Part shown: piece by piece, positions 8,956 through 16,916 of the stretch
Layout: every line of letters begins with the position of its first letter
Numbering within the stretch: position 1 is the first letter of the stretch
IMG/VR virus record: IMGVR_UViG_3300048065_001187
Coordinates: 62,001-126,000 of that record
DNA length: 64,000 nt
Direction: 5' to 3' (one strand)
Source of the DNA: a virus
Position numbers and translations under genes: made by a program
Notes under the pieces: generated by a model
The model's input: the letters and a program-made list of their open reading frames with translations, nothing else
Told to the model about the DNA's origin: nothing
Databases searched by the model: none

Positions 8956-9560
8956 CTAAATTTATCTCCTTAGGCTCAAGTTGCTGTGTCAAGCACCATA
9001 TTGATCTTTTCTGCGGAAAAAGTGCAACTCTTCCATTTGACTGGGTAGTTATTGACTTTAAATCTGTGCTAGATCTAATCAGTTGCAGTAACCCTGAAAA
9101 TGTATTTAGCATAGACAATTTGGTTAATTCATCCAAAATTAATCCAGACCTTAAATATGTTTATAGCATTAAAAATTTAAGCCTCTATGAATTTTATCAT
9201 GACTTAAAAGAAGGATCGAGCAAAGAAGATATAATAAACTTTACTCAAAAATACCAAAGAAGATATCATAGATTGATCGATATTATTTCAACTGTTAATG
9301 ATATTTGCTTTATCCACCACGGAAGTTATAACCAAAATGATATTGATGAATTTTGCGAAAAGATTCGACTGATTAATCCTAAACTCGATTTTAAAGTTAT
9401 TATTATTGATAAAGAAAATTCAGTTAATAATTATTCTTGCGATCACACAATTTGTGTTCGAGAAAATTCATTTATAAAATCACAACCCAGCCAAGACGAA
9501 CACTGGTGGAAATTCAATCACATTGATTGGGTTAAAATATTTAATTTGTACTCAAAATGA
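8952..9560 (+). CDS. DUF1796-like papain-like cysteine peptidase family protein
   Basis: The ATG overlapping the previous TGA is taken as the start. The N-terminus FISLGSSCCVKHHI followed by LPFDWVVIDF matches the DUF1796 pattern (ISLG-x-x-C ... PFDW), a family described as putative papain-like cysteine peptidases and often found in polysaccharide clusters of bacteria and viruses. Candidate catalytic Cys residues lie in the SSCC segment and a candidate His in ICFIHHGSY near the middle. Whether it is a peptidase or an acyl/sugar transferase is not known. Confidence 0.6.
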   Translation: MTKFISLGSSCCVKHHIDLFCGKSATLPFDWVVIDFKSVLDLISCSNPENVFSIDNLVNSSKINPDLKYVYSIKNLSLYEFYHDLKEGSSKEDIINFTQKYQRRYHRLIDIISTVNDICFIHHGSYNQNDIDEFCEKIRLINPKLDFKVIIIDKENSVNNYSCDHTICVRENSFIKSQPSQDEHWWKFNHIDWVKIFNLYSK

Positions 9561-10147
9561 TATCTCACGATTTAAAATGCGTTTTCGTTCATATACCGAA
9601 ATGTGCAGGCACTTCAGTTTATAAAAGTTTAAAATTAGACTTCTTAGGTTCAGGACATGCTCCAGCATCAAAACATTCTGAGTTTTTAAACCAAGGTTAT
9701 TTTTCTTTTTCTTTTGTTCGCAATCCATGGGATCGTATAGCTTCTTGCTATCGTTATTTTAAATCCATGAACCCTGGGGGCAGATGGTACAAAGGCAATC
9801 AAAAGCTTGCTGATTTAGCTAAGCAAATTTCTTTCGATGAATTCGTGAGAAGAGTTCCAGAGTTTCAGAAGATGATGATTAGAGAAGAAGGTTCTGTTCG
9901 TTCTGGAATTCACCTTCAGCCATTCTCCTATTTCCTGGATCAAGAAATTGATTATATTGGTAAAATGGAAAATATTAATCGTGACTATATTAAAATTTGC
10001 CGCCACTTAAATATCAGAATTAGACCCCTCAAAAGAGTCAACACTACTAATTCTTCGAATTATCAAGAATTATATATAGAAGAAACAAAGAATATCGTGT
10101 ATAATATATATCAAGAAGATATAAAAAAATACAATTACGAATTTTAA
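9557..10147 (+). CDS. PAPS-dependent sulfotransferase (third copy)
   Basis: A 196-residue sulfotransferase with the canonical loop PKCAGTS at residues 14-20 and RNPWDRIAS at residues 55-63. The end IYQEDIKKYNYEF corresponds to the shared C-terminus of the other two copies. It is ATGA-coupled to the DUF1796 gene. Three diverged paralogues within 9 kb suggest different acceptor positions rather than simple dosage, but that is inference. Confidence 0.87.
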   Translation: MISHDLKCVFVHIPKCAGTSVYKSLKLDFLGSGHAPASKHSEFLNQGYFSFSFVRNPWDRIASCYRYFKSMNPGGRWYKGNQKLADLAKQISFDEFVRRVPEFQKMMIREEGSVRSGIHLQPFSYFLDQEIDYIGKMENINRDYIKICRHLNIRIRPLKRVNTTNSSNYQELYIEETKNIVYNIYQEDIKKYNYEF

Positions 10148-10149
10148 TT

Positions 10150-10713
10150 ATGGAACCATATCAATTTGACAAAGGGTCTGCAAGGTTATCATTACTTGAC
10201 AAAATTAATGAAGGTGATATTTGCGCAGAGATAGGAGTTTTAAAAGGCGACTATGCTAATCTAATTTCTTTACAGCCAATTTCAAAATTGTACCTTATAG
10301 ATCCTTGGGTTAGTATAGCAGATGTTCCTAATCGCTGGCATGCAGTTATGCAAGAAGAAATGGATAGTTACAAGACTAGCGTGGTTAACCGATTTTCAGA
10401 TAACGATAAAGTTCAAGTTATTGAAAAATATTCTGCGGATACGGTTTCTGATTTTGAAGATTATTACATGGATTGGATATACTTAGACGCTAATCATAGT
10501 TATGATTTTGTAAAACAAGATTTGAACAACTGGTGGGCTAAATTAAAATCAAATGGATATTTTTGCGGGAATGCATACACAGATAGCCCTATCGCAAGAA
10601 ATGTTTTAGACTTTGGTGTCATTCCTGCGGTTGATAATTTCCTGGAAGATAAATTTGAAGAAATAAATCATTTCGAAGTTATTGATTCTCAGTATATAAT
10701 TCAAAAAAAATAG
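10150..10713 (+). CDS. SAM-dependent methyltransferase (Methyltransf_24-like)
   Basis: A 187-residue class I methyltransferase. Motif I is ICAEIGVLKGDYANL near residue 25, the acidic end of the next strand is LYLIDPW near 48, and motif IV is MDWIYLDANHSYDFVKQDL near residue 110. The ANHSYDFV segment (D-x-x-H-x-Y) is typical of the Methyltransf_24 group in glycan gene clusters. It starts 3 bases after the sulfotransferase stop. Acceptor unknown. Confidence 0.8.
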   Translation: MEPYQFDKGSARLSLLDKINEGDICAEIGVLKGDYANLISLQPISKLYLIDPWVSIADVPNRWHAVMQEEMDSYKTSVVNRFSDNDKVQVIEKYSADTVSDFEDYYMDWIYLDANHSYDFVKQDLNNWWAKLKSNGYFCGNAYTDSPIARNVLDFGVIPAVDNFLEDKFEEINHFEVIDSQYIIQKK

Positions 10714-10719
10714 CTCTCA

Positions 10720-11553
10720 ATGAAAAGGATGGAGGACATTCTTCTTTTATTCAACGAAAGCTTTTTCAGTAATCAAGGCATCGTATCAGTTGCATGCGAA
10801 GACGATATTCCGGATAGAGATTCAATTCTCTTTATCGGTAGTCACAGGCACACATTTAATTTAAAACATTTAACGAAATACCTCGAAGTTATCGAATCAC
10901 GTCCTTTTACTTATTCAATAATTTGCGGAAAAACAGATGGCTGTTTAAATAAAAATATCGATATACCAAAAAACGTCAAAAGAATTTATTGCAATAATAT
11001 TAATTATGCTCACGATGTGATAAAATTTTTTCCTATGGGTAGAGATTTTAGAGCCAGAGACTCTTTCCATAAAAACGACAAACCAAGAAAGCGAGATATT
11101 TTAGTTTATGGTAATTTTTCATTAAATACAAGCTGGATAAGAAAAGCTATTTATTTGTTTACAAAAGACAATCCCATGTATACTCTTGAAAATATTGGCT
11201 CAAGAGGAACAAGAGGAGAAAAACGTTCTTGGTTTATGTCTAATGATCAATTTTTTAATAGATTGCGAAGCAGTAAATTTGTAATGTGTCCGCGAGGAAC
11301 GGCACCTGATTCTTTCAGGTTTTATGACACTCTTTATTGCGGTGCAATTCCTATTGTCGTTAAAGACTCGATGTACGATCAATTTGATCACTCAGAGTTA
11401 CCAATTCTTTTCCTGGATCATCAAAAAGATTATCAAAAAATTAGTGAAGATTTTTTAAATGAGCAATATAATATATTATCTCAAAAAATAAAACCTTATT
11501 ATAAAACATTAGATTTCAATCATTGGATAAAAAGAATTAAATTAGAATTATGA
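10720..11553 (+). CDS. Exostosin-like (GT47-like) glycosyltransferase
   Basis: A 277-residue protein whose C-terminal half carries KFVMCPRG at about residues 186-193, then PDSFRFYDTLYCGAIPIVV (to about 214). CPRG-x-x-x-DS-x-R-x-(Y/W)-(D/E)-x-L-x-x-G-x-IPV is the nucleotide-sugar-binding core of exostosin/GT47 enzymes, which in eukaryotes build heparan-type chains and plant xyloglucans. The protein is shorter than eukaryotic exostosins and has no membrane anchor. A second ATG nine bases later is possible. Confidence 0.7.
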   Translation: MKRMEDILLLFNESFFSNQGIVSVACEDDIPDRDSILFIGSHRHTFNLKHLTKYLEVIESRPFTYSIICGKTDGCLNKNIDIPKNVKRIYCNNINYAHDVIKFFPMGRDFRARDSFHKNDKPRKRDILVYGNFSLNTSWIRKAIYLFTKDNPMYTLENIGSRGTRGEKRSWFMSNDQFFNRLRSSKFVMCPRGTAPDSFRFYDTLYCGAIPIVVKDSMYDQFDHSELPILFLDHQKDYQKISEDFLNEQYNILSQKIKPYYKTLDFNHWIKRIKLEL

Positions 11554-12542
11554 AAATATTAGTTGGAGGAGCAGGCGGCTTTATAGCCGGTTATTTAGTT
11601 AAAGATTTATTGGCACAAGGGCATGAAGTTATCGCCGCCGACATTAAGCCCGCAGATATGTGGTATCAGACGTTTGATGGTGCAGAAAATCATGCGGATT
11701 GTAATCTGCAAGAAAAAGATCATTGTTACAAATTAAGTGTCGGTGCTGATCGCATCTACAATCTTGCCTGCAATATGGGCGGCATGGGGTTTGTTGAAAA
11801 CAATCAAGCTCTTTGCATGGAGAACGTTCTTATTCAGACTCACATGATGATGGCTGCGAGAGACAATGGTGTCAAAGAAGTTTTATATAGCTCAACTGCT
11901 TGTGTTTATCCAGCCGCAATTCAATCTGAAATTAAAGACGAATCATCTCAGGCACTTAAAGAATCTGATGTATTTCCAGCTAATCCAGATGATGGATATG
12001 GTTGGGAAAAATTATTTAGTGAATTGATTACTTATTATTACGGAAAAGATTTTGGTATTGATTCACGCACTTGTCGCTACCATAATGTTTATGGGCCATT
12101 TGGAACATGGCGTGGTGGTCGTGAAAAAGCTCCTGCTGCAATTTGTCGCAAAGTTATAGAGGCTAAGATGAGCGGCAAGCATGAAATTGAAATCTGGGGT
12201 GATGGCGAACAAACTCGCTCGTTTATGTTTATTGACGACTGTATCACTGGCATGGAATTGATGTGGCAAAAGGGTGACTCTCGCCCACTCAACCTTGGAA
12301 GTGATCGTATGGTTTCCATCAATCAGCTTGTTAATATTGTAGAAAATATCGGCGGCATTAAATTAAAAAGAAACTACAATTTGAATGCCCCACAAGGTGT
12401 TCGTGGTCGTAACAGCGATAACACGATGATTAAAGAAGTGTTAGGCTGGGCACCATCGATCACTCTTGAAGATGGACTTGAAAAAACATACGAGTGGATT
12501 TATAATCAAATGCAGAACTGTAAAGATTCTGATGGATATTAA
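11550..12542 (+). CDS. GDP-mannose 3,5-epimerase-like NAD-dependent epimerase
   Basis: A 330-residue extended SDR. The NAD site GGAGGFIAG is at residues 6-14; NLACNMGGMGFVENN at 71-85 matches the unusual M-G-G-M-G-F signature of GDP-mannose 3',5'-epimerases; SSTACVYP at 114-121 holds the Cys (C118) used as catalytic acid/base in that family; YGWEK at 150-154 holds the Tyr-Lys pair. The DGEQTRSFMFIDDC segment near 215 is also typical. It would make GDP-L-galactose or a related sugar for the cluster. It is ATGA-coupled to the exostosin-like gene and closes the glycan cluster. Confidence 0.82.
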   Translation: MKILVGGAGGFIAGYLVKDLLAQGHEVIAADIKPADMWYQTFDGAENHADCNLQEKDHCYKLSVGADRIYNLACNMGGMGFVENNQALCMENVLIQTHMMMAARDNGVKEVLYSSTACVYPAAIQSEIKDESSQALKESDVFPANPDDGYGWEKLFSELITYYYGKDFGIDSRTCRYHNVYGPFGTWRGGREKAPAAICRKVIEAKMSGKHEIEIWGDGEQTRSFMFIDDCITGMELMWQKGDSRPLNLGSDRMVSINQLVNIVENIGGIKLKRNYNLNAPQGVRGRNSDNTMIKEVLGWAPSITLEDGLEKTYEWIYNQMQNCKDSDGY

Positions 12543-12556
12543 ACCCCGAACTTATC

Positions 12557-12751
12557 ATGATTGAATTTTATAATGTAAGAAAGAAGAAGAAGGTTCAAAT
12601 TGATGAATCCAAAGTGACAAAGTATGCTATGGAAAGAACCACAAAAACAGGCAAACTCTCCGTGCGTTATGCACTTCGTGCCGTTGATGATGACGGTATT
12701 AAGCTAACAAAATTTTGCAGCAAAGCAGATTACGACAAGATTGCTGATTAA
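12557..12751 (+). CDS. Small basic protein of unknown function
   Basis: A 64-residue Lys-rich soluble protein (VRKKKKVQIDESKVTKYAMERTT near the start) without a motif I recognise. Its pattern of short strands could be a small beta-rich nucleic-acid-binding fold, but that is a guess. Its stop overlaps the next start by one base (TAATG). Confidence 0.5.
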   Translation: MIEFYNVRKKKKVQIDESKVTKYAMERTTKTGKLSVRYALRAVDDDGIKLTKFCSKADYDKIAD

Positions 12752-13185
12752 TGGGCCCAATTCTGAATACGATTATAGGTGCAGGAATAAAACTGGCCTG
12801 TAATCTTATTAATGCTTGGCTTGAGCATCGTCGCCATAACCAAATTTTGCTGGCGGCCAGAGACAACGAAATGCTCAAGGCTTTAGTTTCAAACCAATCC
12901 GAACAAGCTAGCGATTCTTTTGTAAAAGTTACTAGGCGTGTGCTTTTTATGAGTATCACATTTACAATGTGCTATCTTATGGTTTACTATGCTCATAATC
13001 CTGGAATTACATACGATTTAATTGTGCCAAAGGGCGAAAATACTAGATGGGGATTTTTCAGTTATTTGTTTGGCGCGAAGGAATGGGAAGTTGTTCAGAT
13101 GACAGGTGGCCTTATGTTATCATCATTTATGGACTTGTGTTTTATGGTGATAGGGTTTTATGCAATCCCAAGCAAGAGGAGATAA
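12751..13185 (+). CDS. Small membrane protein
   Basis: A 144-residue protein with two clear hydrophobic segments, about residues 63-82 (VLFMSITFTMCYLMVYYAH) and 117-140 (GGLMLSSFMDLCFMVIGFYAI). The N-terminal half is amphipathic and charged (LEHRRHNQILLAARDNEM). Two-segment phage proteins of this size can be holins, but there is no endolysin beside it and no supporting motif, so I leave the function open. A consensus promoter follows directly. Confidence 0.5.
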   Translation: MGPILNTIIGAGIKLACNLINAWLEHRRHNQILLAARDNEMLKALVSNQSEQASDSFVKVTRRVLFMSITFTMCYLMVYYAHNPGITYDLIVPKGENTRWGFFSYLFGAKEWEVVQMTGGLMLSSFMDLCFMVIGFYAIPSKRR

Positions 13186-13188
13186 GCC

Positions 13189-13217
13189 TTGACAATATTT
13201 TCATTTCATTGTATGAT
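13189..13217 (+). promoter_or_regulatory. Sigma70-type promoter TTGACA-17-TATGAT
   Basis: TTGACA at 13189-13194 and TATGAT at 13212-13217 with a 17-base spacer. The GTG at 13224 lies 6 bases after the -10 box, where transcription itself should begin, predicting a leaderless transcript for the recombination and replication genes downstream. Confidence 0.75.
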
Positions 13218-13223
13218 GTTAAT

Positions 13224-13556
13224 GTGACACATACTGAAAAGAAAAACATTTTAGAAAAGTTAGTAGTCATACCTGACAAAGGAAAAAGAAACTTTTGGGG
13301 GAGAGAGATGCAATCCCTTAATATTTTAATCGAAAAGTATCCGGAAGATTTTTTCTGGAAAGGCTTGACATTCGATAAAAAATTTGATAGTATTATAGTT
13401 CTTCGATCTGGATATTACTCAGAAGAACTTGAAAAAAAGTACAAACGATTTATATATGTTATACCTAAATCCAATAATATTAAAATTGGAGAAAAACAAG
13501 GAGAAGATTATGTTCAAAAAAATAAACGCAAAACCCTTAGAGATTTTTTATCATGA
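13224..13556 (+). CDS. Hypothetical protein ahead of recA-like gene
   Basis: The frame is open from 13047, but that start lies deep inside the previous gene. I choose the GTG at 13224 because a consensus promoter ends 7 bases upstream; an ATG at 13308, preceded by a purine-rich GGGGGAGAGAG, is the alternative. The 110-residue product is Lys-rich (VTHTEKKNILEKLVVIPDKGKR at the start; IKIGEKQGEDYVQKNKRKT near the end). No family recognised. It is ATGA-coupled to the RecA-like gene, so it may help recombination or simply ride in the operon. Confidence 0.5.
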   Translation: MTHTEKKNILEKLVVIPDKGKRNFWGREMQSLNILIEKYPEDFFWKGLTFDKKFDSIIVLRSGYYSEELEKKYKRFIYVIPKSNNIKIGEKQGEDYVQKNKRKTLRDFLS

Positions 13557-14674
13557 GTAAAACAGCAGAAGTAGCAACAAAAGATTCGCTTAAAAGTTTT
13601 TTAAAGCAAAACGAAGATCATCATTATAATTTTGAGGAAGAGATTACTTATAAAGTTTCGTGTGGCAGCCTCAAGGTTGACTTTGAGCTTGATGGAGGGC
13701 TAGGCCCGGGCTTACATCGCTTCACAGGTATGAATGAAGGCGGTAAGAGTTCGGAAGCTCTTGAAGTTATGAAAAACTTCTTAAAAATGGAGAACTCTAA
13801 AGGCGTTTATATAAAAGCAGAAGGCCGGCTTTCTGAAGAAATGAAGCAAAGATGTGGAATTGACTTTACATACGATGAAGATTCTTGGGATGAAGGAAAG
13901 TGTTTTATATTTGACTGCAACATTTATGAGACAGTTCTAGATTTAATGAGAATCTTGGTAGCTAAAAACCCAGAAGGAACCAAGTACTGTTTCATACTAG
14001 ACTCCCTCGATGGCTTGATCATGAAAGATGATCTAAGTAAAGGTTTTGAAGACGCTCATAAAGTAGCTGGAGGAGCATTACTTGGGGCAAAATTTATGCA
14101 AAAGATGAGTATTGCTTTAGCCAAGCGAGGTCATATGGCTATTTTTATCTCTCAAGTCCGTGCTGATATCAAGCTAGATCCTTATAGCAAAGCTCCTGTG
14201 CGTCAAACGACAGCTACAGGAGGCAATGCATTACTCCATTTTGCAAATTACATTCTTGAATTTGAGCCCCGATTTAAAAAAGATTTGATTCTAGAGAATC
14301 CAACTCAGCCAATTGATCAACAGAAGAATAAAATTCTTGGTCACATAGCTAAAATTACTGTAAAAAAGTCTCCAAACGAGAAAACAAACTATACGCTAGA
14401 ATACCCAATCAAGTACGGAAGGATCAATGGCACATCTATTTGGGTTGAAAAAGAAGTAATAGATATGCTATACCTTTGGGGGTATATAAATAAAAAAGGG
14501 GCATGGATTTCAGTAGAACAAGATTTCCTAGATATTCTAAAGGAAAAAAATCTAGAGTTTCCAGAAAAGATACAAGGTGAACCCAAGTTAAATAGCCTAC
14601 TAGAATCAGATCCAGCCTTAACAGACTTTTTAATTTCTCATTTTAAAGAATTGATTTACAGGGAAAGTAAATAA
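13553..14674 (+). CDS. RecA/UvsX-like recombinase
   Basis: A 373-residue strand-exchange ATPase. Walker A is GMNEGGKS at residues 59-66, Walker B is YCFILD ending at D150, and IFISQVRAD near residue 200 is the loop after the fourth strand, followed by APVRQTTATGGNALLHFA, the DNA-binding loop 2 region that in RecA contains GG-x-ALKF. Length and loop type are closer to phage UvsX than to bacterial RecA. It would load on single-stranded DNA for recombination-dependent replication and repair, and sits with nucleases and the replisome. Confidence 0.85.
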   Translation: MSKTAEVATKDSLKSFLKQNEDHHYNFEEEITYKVSCGSLKVDFELDGGLGPGLHRFTGMNEGGKSSEALEVMKNFLKMENSKGVYIKAEGRLSEEMKQRCGIDFTYDEDSWDEGKCFIFDCNIYETVLDLMRILVAKNPEGTKYCFILDSLDGLIMKDDLSKGFEDAHKVAGGALLGAKFMQKMSIALAKRGHMAIFISQVRADIKLDPYSKAPVRQTTATGGNALLHFANYILEFEPRFKKDLILENPTQPIDQQKNKILGHIAKITVKKSPNEKTNYTLEYPIKYGRINGTSIWVEKEVIDMLYLWGYINKKGAWISVEQDFLDILKEKNLEFPEKIQGEPKLNSLLESDPALTDFLISHFKELIYRESK

Positions 14675-15084
14675 TGGTATTCAAAACACTAACTGGTTCA
14701 TCTAAAAGAGTAAAAAAACCTAAAAATTATTTAATAAAATGGGACGGACAAAGCCTTAGTAAATTACAATTTTCGACAAAGCAGTTCCTGAAACCATTTT
14801 GGCACACAGATATTGTTTTTGAGGAATTCCCCATTGTCGGAACAAAAATGCGTTTCGATTTCTATAACTCCAACCAAAACATTGCAGTAGAAGTTCAAGG
14901 AGGGCAACACTTAAAATATACTCCTTTCTTTCATGGCAAATCAAAGTCTACTTTTCTCAGTCAAATAAGAAGAGACAATGACAAGCAAAAATTTTGCGAA
15001 TTAAACAATATAAAATTAGTAGAAATTTACCCAAATGACAAATTATCTGCTGATTTATTCAAATCTTTCGGCGTTATCCTATAA
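14674..15084 (+). CDS. PD-(D/E)XK-type endonuclease (DUF559/Vsr-like)
   Basis: A 136-residue nuclease-like protein. KMRFDFYNSNQNIAVEVQGGQH near residues 53-75 provides the Asp and the E-x-Q pair of this superfamily, followed by a histidine-rich TPFFHGKS and then RRDNDKQKFCELNNIKLVEIYP, the D-x-x-K ... N-x-x-L-x-x-I pattern of DUF559/Vsr-type enzymes. The start overlaps the RecA-like stop by one base. In this place it could act as a branch-cutting or recombination nuclease, but the substrate is inferred only from context. Confidence 0.65.
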   Translation: MVFKTLTGSSKRVKKPKNYLIKWDGQSLSKLQFSTKQFLKPFWHTDIVFEEFPIVGTKMRFDFYNSNQNIAVEVQGGQHLKYTPFFHGKSKSTFLSQIRRDNDKQKFCELNNIKLVEIYPNDKLSADLFKSFGVIL

Positions 15085-15089
15085 CCTAA

Positions 15090-15098
15090 GTGTAATAT
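15090..15098 (+). promoter_or_regulatory. Class II promoter-like box (GTG-TAATAT)
   Basis: GTGTAATAT ends 6 bases before the GTG start at 15105. The stretch TAATATAAAACA following GTG recurs exactly at 51049-51060 before another gene. Confidence 0.45.
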
Positions 15099-15104
15099 AA
15101 AACA

Positions 15105-15392
15105 GTGAGCAATAATATTGATCCAGAAAACTTAAATATTTTTTCCATACCCGAGGCTATGCTTGAGAAGCTCTTCGAATTTACAGGAGATGCAGATCAC
15201 AGCAAAGGATTTATTCTAGCTTATGTTGACCAGCAGGGTAAGCCTATGGTATATACGAGAAGCCAAAATCAAATCATTGAAATGGGTCTCAGAAAAGCAT
15301 TGGAAAAGTATTTAATTAGTTTAGAAGAGGCCGAAAGTATGTACGGGGCAGAAAATAATGATGACCCCGACAACAATAAAGGACTTGACTAA
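15105..15392 (+). CDS. Hypothetical acidic protein
   Basis: A 95-residue acidic protein from a GTG start, ending in an Asp/Asn-rich tail (GAENNDDPDNNKG). The centre KGFILAYVDQQGKPMVYTRSQNQIIEMGLRKALEKYL looks like a small alpha/beta unit. No family recognised. The last codons contain the -35 box of the helicase promoter. Position between nuclease and helicase genes suggests a replication accessory, which is inference only. Confidence 0.5.
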   Translation: MSNNIDPENLNIFSIPEAMLEKLFEFTGDADHSKGFILAYVDQQGKPMVYTRSQNQIIEMGLRKALEKYLISLEEAESMYGAENNDDPDNNKGLD

Positions 15393-15413
15393 AACTTTTA
15401 TTTCTGTTATAGA
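15385..15413 (+). promoter_or_regulatory. Sigma70-type promoter TTGACT-17-TATAGA
   Basis: TTGACT at 15385-15390 (overlapping the stop of the upstream gene) and TATAGA at 15408-15413, spacer 17. The helicase ATG at 15420 follows the -10 box by 6 bases, so the predicted transcript is leaderless. Confidence 0.7.
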
Positions 15414-15419
15414 TATTAT

Positions 15420-16916
15420 ATGATTTATTCCTCGGAGGTTGAAAAGCAACTGCTTGCTGGGCTATTGAATTATCCCGATAAGTATGTTGAAATTGCTGGT
15501 TTCATGTCGTCTAAAGATTTTTTCTTTGAACCGCATCAGATTATTTATAGTTTTCTAAAATCTGATTACGAGTCAGGAAATTCCATAGATGATATCATTC
15601 TAGCTGAACGCATAAAGTTATCAGGTATTTCTTTTGAAGACAATATTAATGTCTCTGACTATATTAGGGCATTAAAACTCAAAAAGTCTTCTAAAGATTC
15701 TGTAACAGAAGCAGCGAAAGAAGTCAAAAAACTTTCTGTTAGGCGTGATATATCAGGTAATGCACAAAAGATACAGAAAGAGATGAAACACATTGATTCA
15801 TCTAAAAATTTATCTGAAATTATCAACAAAGCGGATGATATATACTCATCCAACATGAACTTATATGAAAATGGGGAGTTCTTTCCCCAAAATATTTTTA
15901 CTGACATGGAAGATTTAGTAGAATTAAAAGGAAACAACCCAACAACGCATTTTGGTCCCACGGGACCTCACTCTAGATTACACGAGCTATACGGCTCTCT
16001 GTTGAGGCCAGGAAATATCACAACGATAGTCGCCAGGACTGGTGTTGGCAAGACTCAGTTTGTTATGGATTTTTGCACAAAAGTTTCTCAAGAAACAGGT
16101 ATACCCATTCTACATTTAGATAATGGAGAAATGAGTAAAGAAGAATTGATTATGCGTCAATGCGCATCTTTATCAGGAGTACCACTGTCCTTGCTTGAAA
16201 CAGGCCAATGGAGACAGGCCGGAGAAGAAATTGTAAATAAAGTTCGTGCTGTATGGAAAATTGTACAGAATTACAAATTCTACTATCAAAATGTTGGCGG
16301 CATGGAAGTTGATGCTATTATGCAGCTATGCAAGCACTTTTATTATGGACAAATCAAGCGAGGCAACCCAATGATTTTAAGCTTCGATTATATTAAGACT
16401 ACCTCCGAAAAGATGGGTAATAAAAATGAATACCAGGTTGTTGGAGAGATGGTGGATAAATTTAAAAAACTAATACAAAGAGACATTTTATTCGACAATG
16501 AGCCTAAGGTTGCAATGATTACTTCCGTTCAAAGTAATCGGACAGGTATCACAAACAACAGAAGCTCAGACAATATAGTGGAAGATGAAAGTATAGTTTC
16601 ACTGTCTGATAGGATTACCCAATTTAGTTCACACTTACTTTCTCTGCGTCAAAAAACAATGGACGAGCTTGCCGAAGAGCAAAATTTATTTGGCACCCAT
16701 AGGCTGACATGCTTCAAGTATAGACACTTAGGTGACAATGTACATAGAGCTATACAGCCAGTCAGAATGCCTAATGGAGACTTGAGAAGAAATTTTATTA
16801 ATTTAGATTTTGATAATTTCAATATCACTGAAGTCGGAGACTTGCAAGATATGGTTGATTCGCAAGTTGATGTTGGTTTTGCTGAAGAAACAGGCGGCTC
16901 AAGCATTGATATATGA
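15420..16916 (+). CDS. dnaB: DnaB-like replicative helicase
   Basis: A 498-residue replicative helicase. The N-terminal domain (residues 1-120) starts with SSEVEKQLLAGLL, the usual first helix of DnaB. The RecA-type motor has Walker A ARTGVGKT at 205-212, HLDNGEMSKEEL about 30 residues later (the H1a-like region), Walker B MILSFDYIKT near 320, and an ITSVQSNR segment that corresponds to the SQLNR loop. It would form a hexamer on the lagging strand and pair with the primase encoded next, to which it is ATGA-coupled. Confidence 0.9.
   Translation: MIYSSEVEKQLLAGLLNYPDKYVEIAGFMSSKDFFFEPHQIIYSFLKSDYESGNSIDDIILAERIKLSGISFEDNINVSDYIRALKLKKSSKDSVTEAAKEVKKLSVRRDISGNAQKIQKEMKHIDSSKNLSEIINKADDIYSSNMNLYENGEFFPQNIFTDMEDLVELKGNNPTTHFGPTGPHSRLHELYGSLLRPGNITTIVARTGVGKTQFVMDFCTKVSQETGIPILHLDNGEMSKEELIMRQCASLSGVPLSLLETGQWRQAGEEIVNKVRAVWKIVQNYKFYYQNVGGMEVDAIMQLCKHFYYGQIKRGNPMILSFDYIKTTSEKMGNKNEYQVVGEMVDKFKKLIQRDILFDNEPKVAMITSVQSNRTGITNNRSSDNIVEDESIVSLSDRITQFSSHLLSLRQKTMDELAEEQNLFGTHRLTCFKYRHLGDNVHRAIQPVRMPNGDLRRNFINLDFDNFNITEVGDLQDMVDSQVDVGFAEETGGSSIDI

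Noticed and set aside
12751-13185. Holin call for the two-segment membrane protein
   Set aside because: No endolysin or spanin pair nearby and no specific holin motif; kept as unknown membrane protein.
15659-15961. Minus-strand open frame opposite the DnaB gene
   Set aside because: Lies entirely within a well-supported helicase gene; no promoter or ribosome-binding site and a composition expected of an antisense shadow.
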